A DNA stretch of 64,000 nt from Bombus terrestris (taxonomy: Eukaryota; Arthropoda; Insecta; Hymenoptera; Apidae): NCBI RefSeq assembly GCF_910591885.1, contig NC_063274.1, forward strand, positions 4,960,001-5,024,000, read 5' to 3'. Below are positions 59,853-64,000 of the stretch, in pieces. Both the position numbers and the translations under genes were made by a program. The stretch's first letter is position 1. Every line of letters begins with the position of its first letter. The notes under the pieces are model-generated. The model made no database searches and was not told where the DNA came from. It worked only from the letters and a program-made list of their open reading frames with translations.

Positions 59853-60059
59853 TTAGGTTGTCCGAAAAGTTCCTTTCGTTTCAAAAGCTGATAATAAATG
59901 AACAACAATTTCTGTTTTATATTATTTTATTGAGTTAGGTATGATCCATTTCGTTATATTTCTATTATTATGTTCGTGCATAATTCAATAAACTAATATA
60001 AAACAAATTATTATTTATTATTTCCTTATAAAACGAAAGAAATTTTTCGGACAACCTAA
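59853..60059. mobile_element. 207-bp mariner/Tc1-type MITE, full-length fold-back
   Basis: The left end TTAGGTTGTCCGAAAAGTTC and the reverse complement of the right end (TTAGGTTGTCCGAAAAATTT) match for about 30 bp with three mismatches. The element is flanked by TA dinucleotides (59851-59852 and 60060-60061). Internal sequence also pairs: GTTTTATATTATTTTATTGA in the left half corresponds to GTTTTATATTAGTTTATTGA in the reverse complement of the right half, so nearly the whole element is one imperfect hairpin with the tip near 59,955. No coding capacity. Mobilisation would have required an autonomous mariner elsewhere in the genome (inference). Confidence 0.87.
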
Positions 60060-60064
60060 TAATT

Positions 60065-61255
60065 TTGAATACGATTCTGTCTATTTTAAAACTGATAACT
60101 CGTTAAATTTCTTCTGCAACGTGCAGAATTTCTATCCACGGTAGTAATAAGCGAGAAATGTCTGTGAAAAGTATTTGCTCTCGTATGCATTGGTAAAGTC
60201 CCGACAAAAAGATCGTTTAGGAATATTCAGGAAGTCGCGTCTGGCAGACTACACGTATTTCTCAGATATTAGAAATGTATTTTCCGTGATACCATTTCAT
60301 CACGAGATTTTAACGAGTCGCAGCTCCATTACTATCTGTGGAAGCGTCTGCATATCGACGGATATTCTGTTTCTACTCCCCCTTTTCGGAACATAGTAAC
60401 ACCTGCGACGTCATCAGAATAACGCGCGATTTCTGCACTCTGCGAGAAGCTTTCCGGATAATACATGTAAAATCAAAGTTTTATTCGTTCGCATTACTCA
60501 AAAAATTCGACTGTTCGATCATTAAAAAATGTCTTTAGTTTGTTGACGTTATACTCGATTTAATTATTTTATATCTTACTCCTATGTTATATTATCACGC
60601 TATATTATTTTATATGACGCTATATTTTATTTTATCTTATTTCATATTTTCCCAGAATCATATTCTTCAAACATAGATATTCAATTTTTTTTATTAAATT
60701 TTGTCACGTTGAAAAGGACGATCTAACATGTTTATCCTTTAAACACGTGTGCTAGGTAGGAAACAAACTACACGACGTTCATATCGTATTATATTGCTAC
60801 CTTTAGCATAGAGCTCGATTTAAAAAAATGTCGACTCAACTTTTTCCAGAAAAATTGCTTATGCGAAGGGAATATCTTTTACATAGGTAGACACTATTTC
60901 TCTCTCCATTTCCTTACCTCTCAACCGAAACAGTACTTGGGTCTAAATGTTCGCGTCGAGTCTCAACCAAATTTTCACGGAACTATTTAATCTCATCTAT
61001 AACTTCAAGATAATTTAACAACATCTTAACGCACGCTCTCGCGATATACACAGGTATAAATTATTTTTGGTCCAGCTGATTATTTTCGATTATTACTCAT
61101 CTTTATGCTTTATAAGGATACAAAGTTACCCACGTATCTTGTAAAAGCCACGATTTCCATTTTGTTATTTATTTCCCATTGAGGATTAATCGTTCTCAAC
61201 GATAAACCCAGCGTTAGGTGGTTAAATCGGTTGCTGCAGAAAAAAAACGCTAACG
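60065..61255. other. AT-rich non-coding DNA
   Basis: Short TATATTTTATTTTAT-like low-complexity DNA at 60555-60650. No gene seen. Confidence 0.5.
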
Positions 61256-61259
61256 TCCG

Positions 61260-61980
61260 GTACCTCGAACACGGGATGAACTATTCGCCGCCTGCACAGG
61301 GGTCGAAGGTTGTTTAATTCGTCCCTGTCACGGCCTCTCTCGTTTGAGGTAGATTCTAATCCGCAATTTCAATGTCTCTTTCTCCGAGTCCCGAAAGAAG
61401 CGCGAGTGCAGGGCAGCCGGGGAACGAGAGAAGCACAGCAGGAAAGGCGTGCGCCAAGTACGAGAAGGGATGCGAGAGAAAGAGAAAGAGAAAGCGAGGT
61501 CGCACAAAAACCGAGGGATGCGAACCGTGAATCAACGGACGATTCACAGCGGGACTCATTCCGCTCTGCTTTTATTCCTGAGACTTGTGGATTGATGGTA
61601 TCGCTCGCAGATGGAAATGCGTGTAATTTTTATAACACCCGCGCCTCGCGATCGTCTGCACCTCTGAAATTCTAAAGGGTTTCCGCCGCGAACGACGCGC
61701 CCCTATCCGACGTCAGTTATGCCTCGTCAATTTTCATACGTCGTTCAACGTGCTGACCTTTGGCCGCTTTTGTGTCGGCCAAATGACCATTTCACAATCC
61801 GTGCACCTGTGGCGGGTGCACGAGAAATAATAAGCATTGTTTTGAAAATTAAACGCGCGTCTTCTATAGCCGCTAGTTTTCGGGGAAATTCCGAGCGTGG
61901 AACGAAAAAATGGATGATTTGGGGAAGGGAAAGTATTGGATGTATCGGTGAAAATATATTTTACGCAACGGTATGACTGA
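61260..61980. other. GC-rich island, no assignable gene
   Basis: A 121-codon plus-strand frame (61310-61675) is Arg/Glu-rich through AGAGAAAGAGAAAGAGAAAG and lacks an ATG at its start. It is followed by an ATG-initiated 85-codon frame at 61719 (M-P-R-Q-F-S-Y-V-V-Q-R-A) with no known motif. Confidence 0.3.
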
Positions 61981-61984
61981 CGTA

Positions 61985-63960
61985 GGTTCGTAAGGAAGAG
62001 CTGCGTTGATCGAGTTTGTTGCTGGGACTGTTCTCACTTCAACATCTAATCGCCCATCAACACAGCTTTGATATTAACTAACGTTACTTCGAACAGAGGT
62101 TCCATACTAGCAAATAATCTCAGACACGTCTCTTGAAATATGGTTTCCATTCTCAATTTTCGGGACTGTTTTATTGAGATATGTATAATTTTATGTGCTA
62201 GACTGAGTTAGCTGTATAGTAGTAATACTTGTATGCGAATATCAGTGTGTGAAAGTATGTGTGTGCTAGGCGTCTCGAAAGCAAAGAAATGTAAGCTGTT
62301 CAATCGGTTAACAGTCGGATGTGGAAGAAAGTGCTGAGACGCGTGCAAGTGTGTATCGATGAATATCTTTGAAATCGTTTATCAAATAAATATATAATTA
62401 TTCTAATATAAATGCTAAGAGTAAATTTAGTGTTCCTATACCATTATTTCGGCTATTAAGATCCAAAATTCTCAACATGTTTACACTCATTCAACGTGAA
62501 TATCAGCACGTAAAAAGAAATACGCGTGGAATAGTTGTTAAATAGATGGTACATTTATACTGTACATGTGAGAGTGTATGTGAGCGTTGAAGGACTTCCA
62601 GGTCTCAGTTGAGACAAAAGCGATTAAAACAAACAAACGACTAGGATGACGAGTCCTTAGTGTAGATAGCGAGTGTAGAGCTGAATAATTTGTAAATAAA
62701 TTTTAAACTATTTGTTTTTCCAAATCCTCTCTATGCCTTAAAAATAGTTTTTGCCAGAACTATGTCGTACATGAGTTTCATTAAAATCGGCGATTTATGG
62801 TCGATGATGTTAGATCTTTCGCAAGTTTTGTCCGAATTGGATTTCAGCTGTATTAATAGAGAAAGCTTATGTTTGTATTTAGAACGAATATAAAGAAGCA
62901 TCTGGTTTTCATTTACTAAACTACGTTGCTTGTCATATTATGCGTTACAGTGACAGGGACGCAGAAAGTTTTTAAACACGTATGGTCGTCGGAATGTGGT
63001 CGTAACGCGAGTAACAATAAACCTGTCATGCGTCGTTTTGAAATTTTTGCCGCAGTGACAAAAAAAGATTGCAACGCAGTGCCGTGATTGCTGCGTCAAA
63101 AAATATTTCATTTCGTCGATCAATTTCGTTATTAAAAATTGCTGTTATTGTTACATCGATGTAACCTTTATCTTTATCGAGCAAGTACAAGTTACTACAC
63201 CCACATTAAATATCTGTCTCCTCTCGAAGATTGCTACCTTATATCATAGAATCTTGCTTAAAATATCTCATCTGGTACATAATACGTATTTGTCGAAACG
63301 TGACACGAAAACAAGCCTAACTCGATTACTTAAAACCAAATAGCTCCAACAGAACAAACATACGTGCCTCATCGTCGATCGATCTTCCATCCTCTTTCCC
63401 CTCCTGCATACCTGTTGAAGATTTACTACAAATTACCAAACGATAACGCGCGTTCCCCACCCATGAAACACTTTTAATCGAGCAGCACGAATGCCAATTA
63501 AACCGAGCCACCCTCGTCCAGGTGGCAAACACCGGCCACCGGAAATACCAGCCACGCCTGTCCGCGTTCCCCGACCGACTCGCGTTAACCCTATACACGT
63601 AGCAGCGCCGAACCTATTCCTAGTAGGACTTACCGCGGAAAAATGATTTTCCGTTTCAATCGTGGCACGCGGCAGCGATCGGAACGAGTGGTGAGAAATA
63701 AACGCCAGGTAACGAAGTTCCGTATTGATCAGTGGGGGACGGGGTCACTGGCGAACCGGTTAAGCGATTCGTTGATCGTCCGTCTGCGATCTCTTGCAAA
63801 ATCATTTATAAACACCGGAATCAGCCGATTTTATCGACCACCGGTAGGCGAGTGTCACTTGTGCCATTCCTGTTGGATCTTTCGCTCCCCCTATTCCGCC
63901 TTTCAACCCCGTTGCCTGCACCTCTACAACCCCTTTTCTCTCTCTCTTTCTCTCTCTGCC
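61985..63960. other. AT-rich DNA passing into a GC-rich right edge
   Basis: From about 63,350 the sequence becomes GC-rich and ends in a long CT tract before the candidate exon at 63,967. A minus-strand donor-like GCG|GTAAGT at 63,633 has no supported exon. Confidence 0.4.
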
Positions 63961-63966
63961 TCTCAG

Positions 63967-64000
63967 CCCGTCCCACGCTCGGTCAATACGACAAATCCGC
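63967..64000 (+). CDS. Candidate exon truncated by the window edge
   Basis: A pyrimidine tract of about 35 bases (TTTCTCTCTCTTTCTCTCTC...) ends in CTCAG at 63966, a near-ideal 3' splice site, and is followed by 34 bases open in all three phases. Phase 0, as required by the ATG|GTAAGT exon at 40713, reads P-V-P-R-S-V-N-T-T-N-P. Another phase reads R-P-T-L-G-Q-Y-D-K-S. Too little sequence remains to tell coding from non-coding. CT microsatellites ending in CAG are frequent in this DNA, so this could be a decoy acceptor. Confidence 0.3.

Noticed and set aside
59853..60059. Active transposon with transposase
   Set aside because: Only 207 bp with no reading frame; non-autonomous.
63600..63700. 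Minus-strand exon ending GCG|GTAAGT
   Set aside because: No acceptor or open frame of useful length upstream; weak exon-side bases.
1..64000. Known insect microRNAs, snRNAs or rRNA
   Set aside because: No mature sequence or hairpin I recognise; the only strong hairpins are transposon- or repeat-derived.

Overview
The window looks like AT-rich nuclear DNA from an insect, most probably a bee or close hymenopteran. The grounds are long AT-rich non-coding stretches broken by GC-rich, CpG-dense islands, many (GA)n/(CT)n microsatellites, terminal repeats of the mellifera-subfamily mariner type (TTGAGTTGGCAACTAAGTGA...), and GT-AG splice signals. There is no bacterial gene organisation, rRNA, tRNA or CRISPR array that I can see. 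No family-level protein domain is recognisable anywhere, so the window is best read as intron and intergenic sequence of large genes, with perhaps a few terminal or first exons.

The best gene evidence is a GC-rich block at 39.7-41.4 kb. It carries two divergent splice donors, each directly after an ATG-containing exon with an upstream in-frame stop. The minus-strand exon would encode M-L-A-S-C-L-I-F-V, the start of a signal peptide. The plus-strand exon ends exactly at ATG|GTAAGT. At the right edge (63,967) a long pyrimidine tract and CAG introduce what may be a downstream exon of the plus-strand gene, which would give a first intron of about 23 kb. If the minus-strand gene is real, its first intron occupies some or all of 1-40.4 kb.

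The rest is dominated by non-coding structure. (1) 4.8-5.7 kb: two LTR-like sequences tail to tail. (2) 42,262-42,342: an 81-bp palindromic mariner remnant. (3) 42.52-43.55 kb: about 33 degenerate 31-bp repeats whose orientation flips at 43,041, making a roughly 1-kb fold-back. (4) 52.74-53.82 kb: six copies of a ~182-bp satellite with a dimeric mosaic order. (5) 59,853-60,059: a 207-bp mariner-type MITE that folds over its full length. (6) 21.95-22.19 and 22.71-22.93 kb: an old direct duplication with a shared minus-strand coding-like segment.

GC-rich islands recur every few kb (7.7-8.5, 10.8-11.6, 13.5-14.1, 15.3-15.8, 16.2-16.9, 19.9-20.4, 24.8-25.1, 27.4-27.9, 36.7-37.4, 39.7-41.4, 47.4-49.0, 50.7-51.3, 52.3-52.7, 56.1-56.7, 57.6-58.1, 61.3-62.0, 63.4-64.0 kb). 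They hold the longer open frames, most of which I attribute to base composition; they are as likely to be regulatory DNA or UTR exons as coding sequence. The few small open frames I retain are listed at low confidence and without assigned function.
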